Assembly: GCA_900547125.1 (NCBI GenBank)
Contig: URFU01000065.1
Coordinates: forward strand, 1 to 12,771
Source of the DNA: an uncultured Collinsella sp.
GTDB taxonomy: Bacteria; Actinomycetota; Coriobacteriia; Coriobacteriales; Coriobacteriaceae
DNA length: 12,771 nt
Direction: 5' to 3'
Part shown: piece by piece, positions 5,800-12,670 of the stretch
Layout: each line of letters starts with the position of its first letter
Numbering within the stretch: the first letter of the stretch is position 1
The notes under the pieces: generated by a model
Databases searched by the model: none
The model's input: only the letters and a program-made list of their open reading frames with translations
What the model was told of the DNA's origin: nothing
Position numbers and translations under genes: made by a program

Positions 5800-6611
5800 T
5801 GGCATTCATGAAACGCGTGCGTCTCGATGACGAACTGATTTCACAGGGCATCTGCGCCGATCGCGCGGATGCCCTTCGCACTCTTATGGCCGGCCTGGTC
5901 TCGAGTGGCGGCGAGCGCTTGACCTCGCCGGGCCTTAAGGTGACGCCCGGTCTGCCCCTGCACGTGAAGGGCCGTATTCCCTATGTGGGGCGCGGCGGCC
6001 TCAAGCTCGAGGGCGCGCTCGATGCGTTTGGGATTGATCCGACGGACCTTGCTTGCCTCGATGTGGGCTGCTCCACGGGCGGCTTTACCGATTGCCTGCT
6101 CAAGCGTGGTGCCGCCACGGTTGTTTCGGTCGATGTGGGCCGCGCCCAGTTTGATTGGTCGCTGCGCCAAGACGATCGCGTGACGCTCCATGAGCGCACC
6201 AACGTGACGCAGCGGCCCGAGCTTGGCTACGGTGGCGCTAGCGATCTGGCCGTGTGCGATGTGTCGTTTACGAGTATCGCGAATATCATTGACGCCGTGA
6301 TGGAGTGCCTCAAGCCTTCGGGTTCGTTTTGCACGCTCGTAAAGCCCCAGTTTGAGGCGCCGGCTGCGCTGGTGGGCGAGGGCGGCATCGTGACCGACCC
6401 AGCCGTCCGCCGTGATACGCTCGTGGCGGCGATTGGGCTCTTTGCCGCCAAGGGCCTGTTCCCGCGCGACGTGTGCGTGTCGCCCATCCATGGCGCCAAA
6501 GGAAACGTTGAGTTTTTCCTGTACGGCACGAGGTTTGCCCCCGGCGACCGCACCGACGACGAGCTTCAATCCCAGGTATCGGTTTTGAGCGAGAAAGCTG
6601 CAACGCTATGA
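5799..6611 (+). CDS. tlyA: TlyA family rRNA 2'-O-methyltransferase
   Basis: TlyA proteins methylate ribose in 16S (C1409) and/or 23S (C1920) rRNA and so affect subunit joining and capreomycin sensitivity. Two domains are visible in 270 aa. The S4-like RNA-binding N-terminus is KRVRLDDELISQGICADRAD, with LMAGLV following (about 5-57). The FtsJ/RrmJ-type SAM methyltransferase fold starts at YVGRGGLKLEGALDAF (62-77). The SAM motif LDVGCSTGGFTDCLLKRGA is at 87-105. The tetrad-type residues sit in GGLKL (Lys69), CDVSF (Asp154) and LVKPQFE (Lys182). The start is uncertain between ATG 5799, which overlaps the xseB stop as TGATG, and ATG 5808, which gives the commoner MKR... beginning. I prefer 5799 for coupling. 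The stop overlaps nadK as ATGA. tlyA-nadK-recN is the same trio as Rv1694-Rv1696. Confidence 0.93.
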   Translation: MAFMKRVRLDDELISQGICADRADALRTLMAGLVSSGGERLTSPGLKVTPGLPLHVKGRIPYVGRGGLKLEGALDAFGIDPTDLACLDVGCSTGGFTDCLLKRGAATVVSVDVGRAQFDWSLRQDDRVTLHERTNVTQRPELGYGGASDLAVCDVSFTSIANIIDAVMECLKPSGSFCTLVKPQFEAPAALVGEGGIVTDPAVRRDTLVAAIGLFAAKGLFPRDVCVSPIHGAKGNVEFFLYGTRFAPGDRTDDELQSQVSVLSEKAATL

Positions 6612-7468
6612 AGGTCTTTCTGGTTCCCAATTACTACAAACAAGAGGCGGTCGAGAGCGGCCTGATGCTCGAGCTTTGGTTGACGCGCCAGGGCTATGAG
6701 GTCGCATGGGCTGCCGACCAGCGATCGAAGATTCAAAGCACTCCTGATATTGACGGCTCCGATCTGGTCATTACGCTCGGCGGCGACGGTACGCTGCTGC
6801 GCGCCGCCCGCATTCTTAACTACCGCGAGATTCCCATTTTGGGTCTTTCCTATGGTCATTTAGGGTTTTTGACGGCCGCGAGCCCCGAGGAGCGCGACAT
6901 TTTGCAGGTCGTGAGTGATGCCCTGTCCGGCGAGCTCCATGTGAGTCGCCGCGCCACCATCGCCGCCGATATCGTCTCGGTACGCGAAGACGGTACGAAG
7001 GATGTCGTGCGCACGTTTGCCCTCAACGATATGGCGCTTACGCGCGGGCCCCTGTCCGATATGGTCGAGTTCGACATCACGGTGTCCGGCCATCATATCG
7101 ACCGCCTGCGCGGTGACGGCGTCGTCGTTTCGACGGCGACCGGCTCCACCGGGTACGCGCTTTCCGCCGGCGGCCCCATCGTCAGCCCCGATTACACGGG
7201 CATGGTCTGCGTGCCCATCGCTCCGCATACCATTCAGGCTCGCGCCTTTTTGACCTCGCCAAGCGATGTCGTCGAGATCTTTATGTCCGATGACCGCCCG
7301 AGCGTGCCGGCGATCGCCATCGACGGGCAGTTTATTACCTGCGATGGCACGGTCGAGAGCGTGGCTGTGCGCCGTGGTCCCGGCGATGTGCTGCTGCTGG
7401 ATTACGGCCCCGAGAGCTTCTATAACTCGGTGAGCCGCGTGTTCTACGGAGTGCGTCATGATCGATGA
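6608..7468 (+). CDS. nadK: NAD kinase
   Basis: NadK phosphorylates NAD to NADP in the cytoplasm and supplies the cofactor for biosynthesis and redox defence. The 286-aa protein has the hallmark GGDGT (58-62) after DLVITL, then LGLSYGHLGFLTA. ALND is at 138-141, where most NadKs have LNE, a conservative Glu-to-Asp change at an NAD-contacting position. The glycine-rich block is GDGVVVSTATGSTGYALSAGGP (positions 169-190; motif ATGSTGY). CVPIAPHTIQARAF corresponds to the usual PicPHtLsnRP, with the final Pro replaced. It starts within the tlyA stop (ATGA) and its last 11 bases overlap recN, so translation of the three genes is probably coupled. Confidence 0.95.
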   Translation: MKVFLVPNYYKQEAVESGLMLELWLTRQGYEVAWAADQRSKIQSTPDIDGSDLVITLGGDGTLLRAARILNYREIPILGLSYGHLGFLTAASPEERDILQVVSDALSGELHVSRRATIAADIVSVREDGTKDVVRTFALNDMALTRGPLSDMVEFDITVSGHHIDRLRGDGVVVSTATGSTGYALSAGGPIVSPDYTGMVCVPIAPHTIQARAFLTSPSDVVEIFMSDDRPSVPAIAIDGQFITCDGTVESVAVRRGPGDVLLLDYGPESFYNSVSRVFYGVRHDR

Positions 7469-9086
7469 GCTGCAGGTCTCCAACATTGCACGCATTCGCG
7501 AGGCGACGTTGGTTCCGAGCACGGGTCTAACGGTTCTGACTGGAGAAACCGGCGCCGGTAAGACCGCGCTGCTCTCGGCACTCAAGCTCATTTTGGGCGA
7601 GCGCGCGGATTCGTCGACGGTGCGCGAGGGCGAGGCGCTTGCCAGCGTCGAGGCGCGCCTGTTTGATGGCCCGCACGACACGGAGGGCTTCACCGTGCAG
7701 CGCAGCCTTTCTGCCGAGGGCCGCAGCCGCGTAAAAATTGACGGCCGCATCGCCAGCGTGCGCGAACTTTCGGAGCGCGTCGGCGTGATGATGGATCTTT
7801 GCGGTCAGCACGAGCACCAGCGCCTGCTCGACCCGGCGCATCATGTTGCCATGGTCGATGCCTGGGCAGGACGCCCGGCACTCGAGGCGCTCGAGCACTA
7901 CCGTGCTTGCTTTAAGGCATCGCGTGCGGCTGCCAAGGAGGTCCGTCGCGTCGAAGAGGCCTCGCGTGCGCAGGGGAGTCGCGTCGAGGAGGCGCGCTTC
8001 GCCCTGGAGCGCATCGCCGAGGTCGACCCCAAACCGGGCGAGTATGAGGAGCTCGAGGAGCTGCTGCCGCGCTCCGAGCATGCCGAGGTGCTGGTGGCCA
8101 CGGCCAATGATGCCCATGCATCGCTTGCTGCCGAAGGGGGAGCGCTCGATGCCCTGAACAGTGCCGTGGCGGAGCTTTCCCGCATGGCGACCGTCGACCG
8201 CAAGCTGGGTGATATCGCCGATGCGCTTTCGGATGCCTGCATCTCGCTTGAGGATTGTGCCAACGAGCTGCGCACCTATCGCGATGGGGGCGCCTTCGAT
8301 CCGCGCGAGCTGGCTCGTATGCGCGAGCGCTATTCCGATCTTAAGGGCCTACTGCGTCAGTGGGGGCCCACCATGGACGATGTCTTTGCCATGCGCGACC
8401 GCTCACAAGAGCTGTTGTCGCTGGTCGATGATGGTGATGAGCGGATCAAGAAGGCTCGCGAGGCGCTCGGGTGTGCCGAACGCGAGCTTTTTGCTGCTGC
8501 CAAGGCGCTTAAACGCGTGCGGAATACCGCAGCCCCTCGCTTTTGCCACGAGGTTGGCCGTCAGATGGCGCGCCTGGAGATGGGCGACGCCGAGCTCGTT
8601 TGGGAGTCGCGCGCTCTACCGCGTGCCGAATGGACGCTGGCGGGGCCTTCGAGCTATGAGCTTTTGTATCGCAGTGGTGCCGGATTGACGCCGCGCCCCC
8701 TGCGCCGCATTGCGTCGGGCGGCGAGCTGAGCCGCGTCATGCTGGCGAGCAAGGTCGTTCTCGGTAACGCGGACGGCGTGGATACGCTGGTGTTCGACGA
8801 GGTCGATGCCGGTGTCGGCGGCTCTACAGCACGTGCCCTCGCGAGCGTGCTGGCAGATCTCGCCGCTACGCATCAGGTGATTGTCGTAACCCACCTGGCG
8901 CAGGTCGCCGTCATGGCCGACAAACACTACGTGGTGAGTAAAGAGCCCGGCGACGTTCCCCAGACGCATCTGGATGAGGTGGCCGGGGATGCCCGCATCG
9001 CAGAGATCGCCCGTATGCTGAGTGGCGATCAATCTGAGGCAAGCCTGGCACATGCCAAGCAGATGTTGGAAGAGGCTCGAGGTTAG
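7458..9086 (+). CDS. recN: DNA repair protein RecN
   Basis: RecN is an SMC-like ATPase that gathers DNA ends and sister molecules during double-strand break repair. At 542 aa it has normal length. The N-terminal ATPase half has the strand LQVSNIARIREATL and Walker A GETGAGKT (29-36; most RecNs end GKS). It is followed by LILGERAD and the conserved LCGQHEHQRLLDP. Residues about 145-370 are Glu/Arg/Ala-rich, consistent with a short coiled coil. The C-terminal half has the ABC signature ASGGELSRVMLASK (from 419) and Walker B TLVFDEVDAGVGG with Asp447 and Glu448. It ends with VIVVTHLAQVAVMAD. GGAG at 7448-7451 supports ATG 7458. It is the last gene before a strong terminator. No LexA box is obvious in front, as expected for an internal operon gene. 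Confidence 0.96.
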   Translation: MIDELQVSNIARIREATLVPSTGLTVLTGETGAGKTALLSALKLILGERADSSTVREGEALASVEARLFDGPHDTEGFTVQRSLSAEGRSRVKIDGRIASVRELSERVGVMMDLCGQHEHQRLLDPAHHVAMVDAWAGRPALEALEHYRACFKASRAAAKEVRRVEEASRAQGSRVEEARFALERIAEVDPKPGEYEELEELLPRSEHAEVLVATANDAHASLAAEGGALDALNSAVAELSRMATVDRKLGDIADALSDACISLEDCANELRTYRDGGAFDPRELARMRERYSDLKGLLRQWGPTMDDVFAMRDRSQELLSLVDDGDERIKKAREALGCAERELFAAAKALKRVRNTAAPRFCHEVGRQMARLEMGDAELVWESRALPRAEWTLAGPSSYELLYRSGAGLTPRPLRRIASGGELSRVMLASKVVLGNADGVDTLVFDEVDAGVGGSTARALASVLADLAATHQVIVVTHLAQVAVMADKHYVVSKEPGDVPQTHLDEVAGDARIAEIARMLSGDQSEASLAHAKQMLEEARG

Positions 9087-9092
9087 AACGAG

Positions 9093-9119
9093 CTGACAGT
9101 GTTGGCGGGGACATAATAT
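9093..9119 (+). promoter_or_regulatory. Weak candidate promoter downstream of recN
   Basis: CTGACA (9093-9098) and TAATAT (9114-9119) are 15 bp apart, a short spacer. If active, it would make a transcript of about 135-140 bases ending at the terminator at 9260. No coding capacity follows, so this is only a possibility. Confidence 0.2.
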
Positions 9120-9163
9120 CAGCAATTGTTGCACCGCCACTTGCTTGTTTGGCCTCACCGTCA

Positions 9164-9315
9164 AAAACTATGCCGGTTTACTACGATGAATCGGCGTAGC
9201 TCGAGCACAGCTAAAATTGTAAAAAGAAAACCGCAGGTAGAACCCCTGCGGTTTTCTTTTAAAACACGATGTGGTCGCATATTCCGATTTCATCGTAGTA
9301 AACCGGCATAGTTTT
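9164..9315. repeat. Long inverted repeat (31/32-nt arms) enclosing the recN/rpiR terminator
   Basis: The left arm 9164-9194 (starting AAAACTATGCCGG, ending GATGAATCGG) is the reverse complement of the right arm 9284-9315 (starting CCGATTTCATCG), except for one extra A in the right arm. The 89 bases between contain the terminator stem. Arms of this length are far beyond what termination needs, so this may be a MITE-like or REP-like insertion, or two copies of an intergenic repeat in opposite orientation. No clear target-site duplication is seen at the outer edges. The gap 9087-9348 holds nothing else that looks coding. Confidence 0.85.
9222..9260. terminator. Bidirectional intrinsic terminator between recN and rpiR
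   Basis: AAAAGAAAACCGCAGG (9222-9237) and CCTGCGGTTTTCTTTT (9245-9260) form a perfect 16-bp stem with a 7-base loop. An A-run on one side and a T-run on the other make it work for the + strand efp-recN operon and for the convergent - strand regulator gene. Confidence 0.92.
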
Positions 9316-9348
9316 ATCGGAACGGTACATAACGACCCCTGATAAAAC

Positions 9349-10206
9349 CTACTCCACGACCTTATCCGGCTGGATGAGCTCCTCGTAGTAGCTGATATGC
9401 TCGCGGGCGTCTTCAATCTCGGGCAGCAGGAAGTTGTAGATAACCTCGATGATCATCGTGGCGCTCATCTTGGAGAACGCAAAGTCGCCCGTGGTGAGCA
9501 GTGCCTCGTGGTTCACAGTATTAAAGGTGTAGTCGGCCAGGCGAGCAAGCGGGGACTTGCTGTCGCTGCTGATGACGACAACGGTGGCGCCACAGCCGCG
9601 AGCCGCTTTTGCCATGCGATTCAGTCGGCGAGACTTGCCGGAGTTCGAGATCAGTACTAAACAATCGCCAGGGTGCAACGTGAGCGCAAAACCAATCGAG
9701 GTCTCGCTGATGGTGCTTGCCATGCAGCGAAGGCCCAGCTGCGAAAACTTAAATGTCGCGTCGAGCGCGACGGCGTTGGTGTTGCCTACGGCTGCAAACT
9801 CGATAGCCCCTGCGTTCTTAAACGCGTGCACGACGGCTGCCAGCGTGTCGTGATCAATGCCATCGATAGTCGCATTGAGCTCGCTTACCTTGGCAGCGAG
9901 AATATTCTTGAGGCTCTGCTCCATATTGTCGAGCGAGACCTCGTCGGTGAGGCCTTCATTGCGCTGGCTCTCCAGATCGCGCGCTAGTGAAAACTGGAAG
10001 CTGCGAAAACTGCCAAAACCCAGTTTGCGGCAGAAGCGCGAGACGGTTGCCTCGGAGGTTGCGGCGGCGCGCGAGAGCTGGGCAGCTGTCAGGCGCGGTG
10101 CCTCGGACTGATGCTCTAGGATATAATCGACAATGCGCTGCTCGGACTCGCTGTACCCCCTGTGAGTGCTAATTAGGGAGAGTGCGCTCTTGCTGCTATC
10201 GGACAT
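9349..10206 (-). CDS. RpiR/MurR family transcriptional regulator (HTH + SIS)
   Basis: RpiR-type regulators bind operators with an N-terminal HTH and sense a phosphorylated sugar through a C-terminal SIS domain. In this 285-aa protein the HTH_6 domain covers about 1-77, with the recognition part LTAAQLSRAAATSEATVSRF (39-58) followed by CRKLGFGSF. The SIS domain spans about 125-250, with AAVGNTNAVALDATFKFSQL (138-157), the phosphosugar loop LISNSGKS (185-192) and VVVISSDSKSPLARLAD. The start ATG at 10206 is chosen over one at 10227, because the - strand AGGAG (plus 10214-10218) sits seven bases in front of it. It is divergent from the PTS gene and so likely controls it and itself; the effector is probably the sugar phosphate made by that PTS. 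Repressor or activator cannot be told from sequence. Confidence 0.92.
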   Translation of the reverse strand: MSDSSKSALSLISTHRGYSESEQRIVDYILEHQSEAPRLTAAQLSRAAATSEATVSRFCRKLGFGSFRSFQFSLARDLESQRNEGLTDEVSLDNMEQSLKNILAAKVSELNATIDGIDHDTLAAVVHAFKNAGAIEFAAVGNTNAVALDATFKFSQLGLRCMASTISETSIGFALTLHPGDCLVLISNSGKSRRLNRMAKAARGCGATVVVISSDSKSPLARLADYTFNTVNHEALLTTGDFAFSKMSATMIIEVIYNFLLPEIEDAREHISYYEELIQPDKVVE

Positions 10207-10255
10207 GGGATGGCTCCTGGCTGGCATAAAAATCGGACTTGTTTAGTAATGTCGT

Positions 10256-10261
10256 AGTATA
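10256..10261 (-). promoter_or_regulatory. Candidate -10 of the rpiR-type regulator gene
   Basis: On the - strand this reads TATACT, 50 bases before the ATG at 10206. No good -35 stands at 16-18 bp (the region is AT-rich), so this is tentative. Confidence 0.4.
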
Positions 10262-10288
10262 GGGGCATTTTCAATTACAAGATACACC

Positions 10289-10316
10289 TTGCCGTTTCAA
10301 TAGTTGATGGTAAACT
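10289..10316 (+). promoter_or_regulatory. Candidate promoter of the PTS gene
   Basis: TTGCCG (10289-10294) and TAAACT (10311-10316) are 16 bp apart; each matches four of six consensus bases. The -10 overlaps the first CTTTCA half-site of the operator array, which would suit control by a repressor. Confidence 0.4.
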
Positions 10317-10352
10317 TTCATCGACCGTTTACGGTAATGAAAGAACCTTTCA
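10315..10352. promoter_or_regulatory. Candidate operator array for the RpiR-type regulator
   Basis: CTTTCAT (10315-10321) is mirrored by ATGAAAG (10337-10343), with a second inner pair ACCG/CGGT (10324-10327, 10332-10335), giving a nested palindrome. TGAAAG (10338-10343) also forms a second palindrome with CTTTCA (10347-10352) around AAC. A fourth CTTTCA lies at 10401-10406. RpiR-family proteins bind inverted repeats, and this array lies between the two divergent genes, downstream of or overlapping the PTS -10. That makes it the best operator candidate; binding itself is inferred. Confidence 0.6.
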
Positions 10353-10355
10353 CCG

Positions 10356-10457
10356 GAGAAATGAGCTGTATTTCTTCTCGTCTAAGCGGTGACTTGGTAT
10401 CTTTCAGATGTGGAAAAACGCGCATCGAAGCGCGTGTAGGGGAGCGCCTGCGGGCGC
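10356..10457 (+). promoter_or_regulatory. Structured 5' leader of the PTS mRNA (three hairpins)
   Basis: AGAAAT (10357-10362) pairs with ATTTCT (10370-10375). ACGCGC (10418-10423) pairs with GCGCGT (10430-10435) across ATCGAA. GCGCC (10444-10448) pairs with GGCGC (10453-10457) across TGCG. None is followed by a T-run, so they are not terminators. They could affect mRNA stability or access to the ribosome site starting at 10468. Confidence 0.4.
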
Positions 10458-10467
10458 AGTACTCAAG

Positions 10468-10474
10468 AAGGAGG
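10468..10474 (+). promoter_or_regulatory. Ribosome binding site deciding the PTS start
   Basis: AAGGAGG ends five bases before ATG 10480. It favours this start over an in-frame ATG at 10408, whose extra 24 codons run through the leader hairpins and match no IIB domain. Confidence 0.85.
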
Positions 10475-10479
10475 GACAC

Positions 10480-12489
10480 ATGGCTAAGTTTGACATCATC
10501 GCCGCCACCGGTTGCCCGACCGGCATCGCGCACACCTTCATGGCGAAGGAGGCGCTGGAGAAGGCAGCTGCCGAGCGCGGTCTGACCATTAAGGTCGAGA
10601 CCCATGGCCAGGTCGGTGTCGAGAACGAGCTCACCAAGAGTGAGATCGCTGGTGCCAAGGCCGTCGTCGTCGCAGCCGACAAGGATGTCCAGGCGGAGCG
10701 TTTCGCTGGTAAGCCCATGGTTTCCGTTGGTGTTTCCAAGGCTCTGTCCGTCGAGGCTGCCGGCAAGCTGATCGACCGCGCACTCGCCGCCAAGGGCGAC
10801 GATACGGTTGCCGCTGCTGCCGATGTCGAGGATGAGGTCGAGGAGAAGGAATCCATCGGTCACATCATCTATAAGCACCTCATGAACGGCGTCAGCCACA
10901 TGCTGGTCTTCGTCGTCGCCGGTGGCGTCCTGACCGCCGTTTCGTTCCTGTGGGGCATCACGTCCTTCGATTCGACGGCTGCCGACTACAACAGCTTCGC
11001 CGCTATGCTCAAGATCATCGGCGGCATTGCCATGAACCTCATGGTTCCCGTGCTTTCCGCCTACATCGCCGAGTCCATCGGCAAGCGCCCGGCACTCGTC
11101 CCCGGCTTCGTCGCCGGTATGATTGCCATCCAGGGTCTGCCTGTTAACGCCGATACACACATGATCGATGCTGGCGGCACCGGTGTGGGCTTCGGCTTCC
11201 TGGGCGGCATTGTCGGCGGCTTCCTTGCCGGCTATGTCATCCTTCTGCTCGAGAAGGTTTTTGCCAAGCTGCCCAAGAACCTGGACGGCCTCAAGGCCAT
11301 CTTCCTGTACCCGCTGTTCTCGACTGCTATCGTCGGTTTGGTCATGCTCGGCATCTCCGGCCCCATGGCTGCCATCAACACCGCCATGATGGACTTCCTC
11401 AAGGGTCTGTCTGCTTCCGGCGCTGTTGTCCTGGGTCTTGCTATCGGCTGCATGTGCGCCTTTGACATGGGCGGCCCGGTCAACAAGGCTGCTTACGTCA
11501 CCGGTACCGCCATGCTCACCGAGGCCCTGGCTGCTGGTGTCGGCACCGACACCTATAACTTCGGCACCAACTTCATGGCTGCCGTCTCTGCCGCCTGTAT
11601 CGTTCCGCCGCTGATCACCACCTTCGCCGTCATCGTCGGCAAGAAGTACTTCAGCCAGGAGGATCATGACGCCGGTGTCGTCAACCTCATCCTTGGCTGC
11701 ACCCACATCACCGAGGGCGCCATTCCGTTCATGACCAAGAACATCTGGCCCGTCATGCCCATCATGATGCTCGGTTCCTCCATCGCCTCGATCCTGACCA
11801 TTATGTTCAACGTCCACGATCCGGCGCCTCACGGTGGCTTCCTGGTCCTGCCCGTTGTCGAGAACGGTCCGCTGTGGGTCCTCGCGATTCTCATCGGCGC
11901 CGTGGTCGGTGGCATCCTGTTCGTCGCTTTCAAGAAGTATGACTTCGAGAAGAACCAGAAGGCCGCTCCTGCCGCTCCCGCTAAGCCGGTCGAGGCTCCC
12001 AGGGCCGCTGCCGTCGAGGCCCCCAAGACCGAGGCTGCCGACTTCGTGAAGGTCGAGAACGTTTTTGTCGCCGAGAACTTCGCTTCTCGTGACGAGGCCC
12101 TGAGCTTTGTCTCCAACCAGGCCGTCAAGGCCGGTGTCGCTGGCGACGCCGATGCCGTGATGAACGCCTTCCTGGCTCGCGAGGCCGAGGGCACCACGGG
12201 TATGATGGAGGGCTTCGCTATTCCGCATGCCAAGTCCGATGCCATTACCGAGGCCGCCGTTATCGTCGTCAAGGACGACTCTGGCGTGACCGGTTGGGAC
12301 ACCATGGACGGTGCTCCCGGCAACGTGGCTATCGCCCTCCTCATCCCCGGTGCCCAGGCCGGCACCACGCACCTCAAGATCCTGTCCAAGGTCGCCGAGG
12401 CGCTCATGGACGAGGGCTTCCGTGCCACCGTCAAGGGTTCCACCGACGCCGCCGAGATCGCCAAGACGATCAACGCCCGTCTGGTCTAA
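10480..12489 (+). CDS. Fructose-family PTS permease, fused IIB-IIC-IIA
   Basis: This single 669-aa protein imports and phosphorylates a sugar (fructose, mannose or a relative; not decidable here) using phosphate from HPr. The IIB domain is about 1-105, with phospho-Cys12 in AATGCPTGIAHTFMAKEALE. A charged linker follows at 112-127 (DVEDEVEEKES). The IIC membrane domain is about 130-485 with several hydrophobic helices, FDMGGPVNK (328-336) and HITEGAIPF (409-417), a signature of fructose-type IIC. A Pro/Ala-rich linker is at about 495-515 (APAAPAKPVEAPRAAAVEAP). The IIA domain runs from about 525 to 669 with phospho-His583 in GFAIPHAKS. All phosphorylation residues are present. The order B-C-A differs from Bacillus FruA (A-B-C). 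It is monocistronic, with no kinase or hydrolase gene next to it. The paired RpiR-type regulator likely controls it. Confidence 0.94.
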   Translation: MAKFDIIAATGCPTGIAHTFMAKEALEKAAAERGLTIKVETHGQVGVENELTKSEIAGAKAVVVAADKDVQAERFAGKPMVSVGVSKALSVEAAGKLIDRALAAKGDDTVAAAADVEDEVEEKESIGHIIYKHLMNGVSHMLVFVVAGGVLTAVSFLWGITSFDSTAADYNSFAAMLKIIGGIAMNLMVPVLSAYIAESIGKRPALVPGFVAGMIAIQGLPVNADTHMIDAGGTGVGFGFLGGIVGGFLAGYVILLLEKVFAKLPKNLDGLKAIFLYPLFSTAIVGLVMLGISGPMAAINTAMMDFLKGLSASGAVVLGLAIGCMCAFDMGGPVNKAAYVTGTAMLTEALAAGVGTDTYNFGTNFMAAVSAACIVPPLITTFAVIVGKKYFSQEDHDAGVVNLILGCTHITEGAIPFMTKNIWPVMPIMMLGSSIASILTIMFNVHDPAPHGGFLVLPVVENGPLWVLAILIGAVVGGILFVAFKKYDFEKNQKAAPAAPAKPVEAPRAAAVEAPKTEAADFVKVENVFVAENFASRDEALSFVSNQAVKAGVAGDADAVMNAFLAREAEGTTGMMEGFAIPHAKSDAITEAAVIVVKDDSGVTGWDTMDGAPGNVAIALLIPGAQAGTTHLKILSKVAEALMDEGFRATVKGSTDAAEIAKTINARLV

Positions 12490-12527
12490 TCCCGCAACTC
12501 GCGAGTAACATCGCCCCTTGTATATAA

Positions 12528-12560
12528 GGCGGAGACTCCACCAGGAGTCCCCGCCTTTTT
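12528..12560 (+). terminator. Intrinsic terminator of the PTS gene
   Basis: GGCGGAGACTCC (12528-12539) pairs with GGAGTCCCCGCC (12544-12555) across ACCA with a single mismatch, followed by TTTTT. It starts 38 bases after the stop codon and shows that the PTS gene is transcribed alone. Confidence 0.92.
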
Positions 12561-12657
12561 CTATCCCTCTCATAAGTTGCGGTGAAATAGGGACTGTTTA
12601 AACGATTCAACCCCAAATCCAGTCCCTATTTCACCGCAACTTAGAAGAAGGGGATAG
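12561..12657. repeat. Large palindromic element after the PTS terminator
   Basis: The arms 12573-12596 and 12620-12643 are perfect reverse complements over 24 bp (left arm begins TAAGTTGCGG, right arm ends CCGCAACTTA). They flank a 23-base centre that includes part of a GTTTAAAC palindrome (12596-12603). Outside these, CTATCCC (12561-12567) pairs with GGGATAG (12651-12657), so the whole 97 bases can fold into one interrupted hairpin or cruciform. It has no T-run and stands behind a complete terminator, so it is not needed for termination. A REP-like or MITE-like repeat is the likeliest type; no transposase is present. Confidence 0.85.
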
Positions 12658-12670
12658 TGCGGCCTGTCTA

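Noticed and set aside
9126..9416. Short open frames on both strands through the recN-rpiR gap
   Set aside because: Their shared ending (SKPA) is simply the inverted repeat translated on both strands. There is no ribosome site, and they run through the terminator stem.
10408..10479. N-terminal extension of the PTS protein from ATG 10408
   Set aside because: There is no Shine-Dalgarno there, and the extension covers leader hairpins. ATG 10480 has AAGGAGG and begins exactly like an IIB domain.
12497..12506. ACTCGCGAGT palindrome between the PTS stop and terminator
   Set aside because: A single 10-bp palindrome with no second copy or other context is too short to carry weight.
10318..12573. 751-codon open frame on the - strand opposite the PTS gene
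   Set aside because: It mirrors the + strand GC-rich codon pattern, has Gly/Asp/His-rich low-complexity content and no domain, and overlaps both the operators and the terminator. The + strand frame has full PTS motifs.
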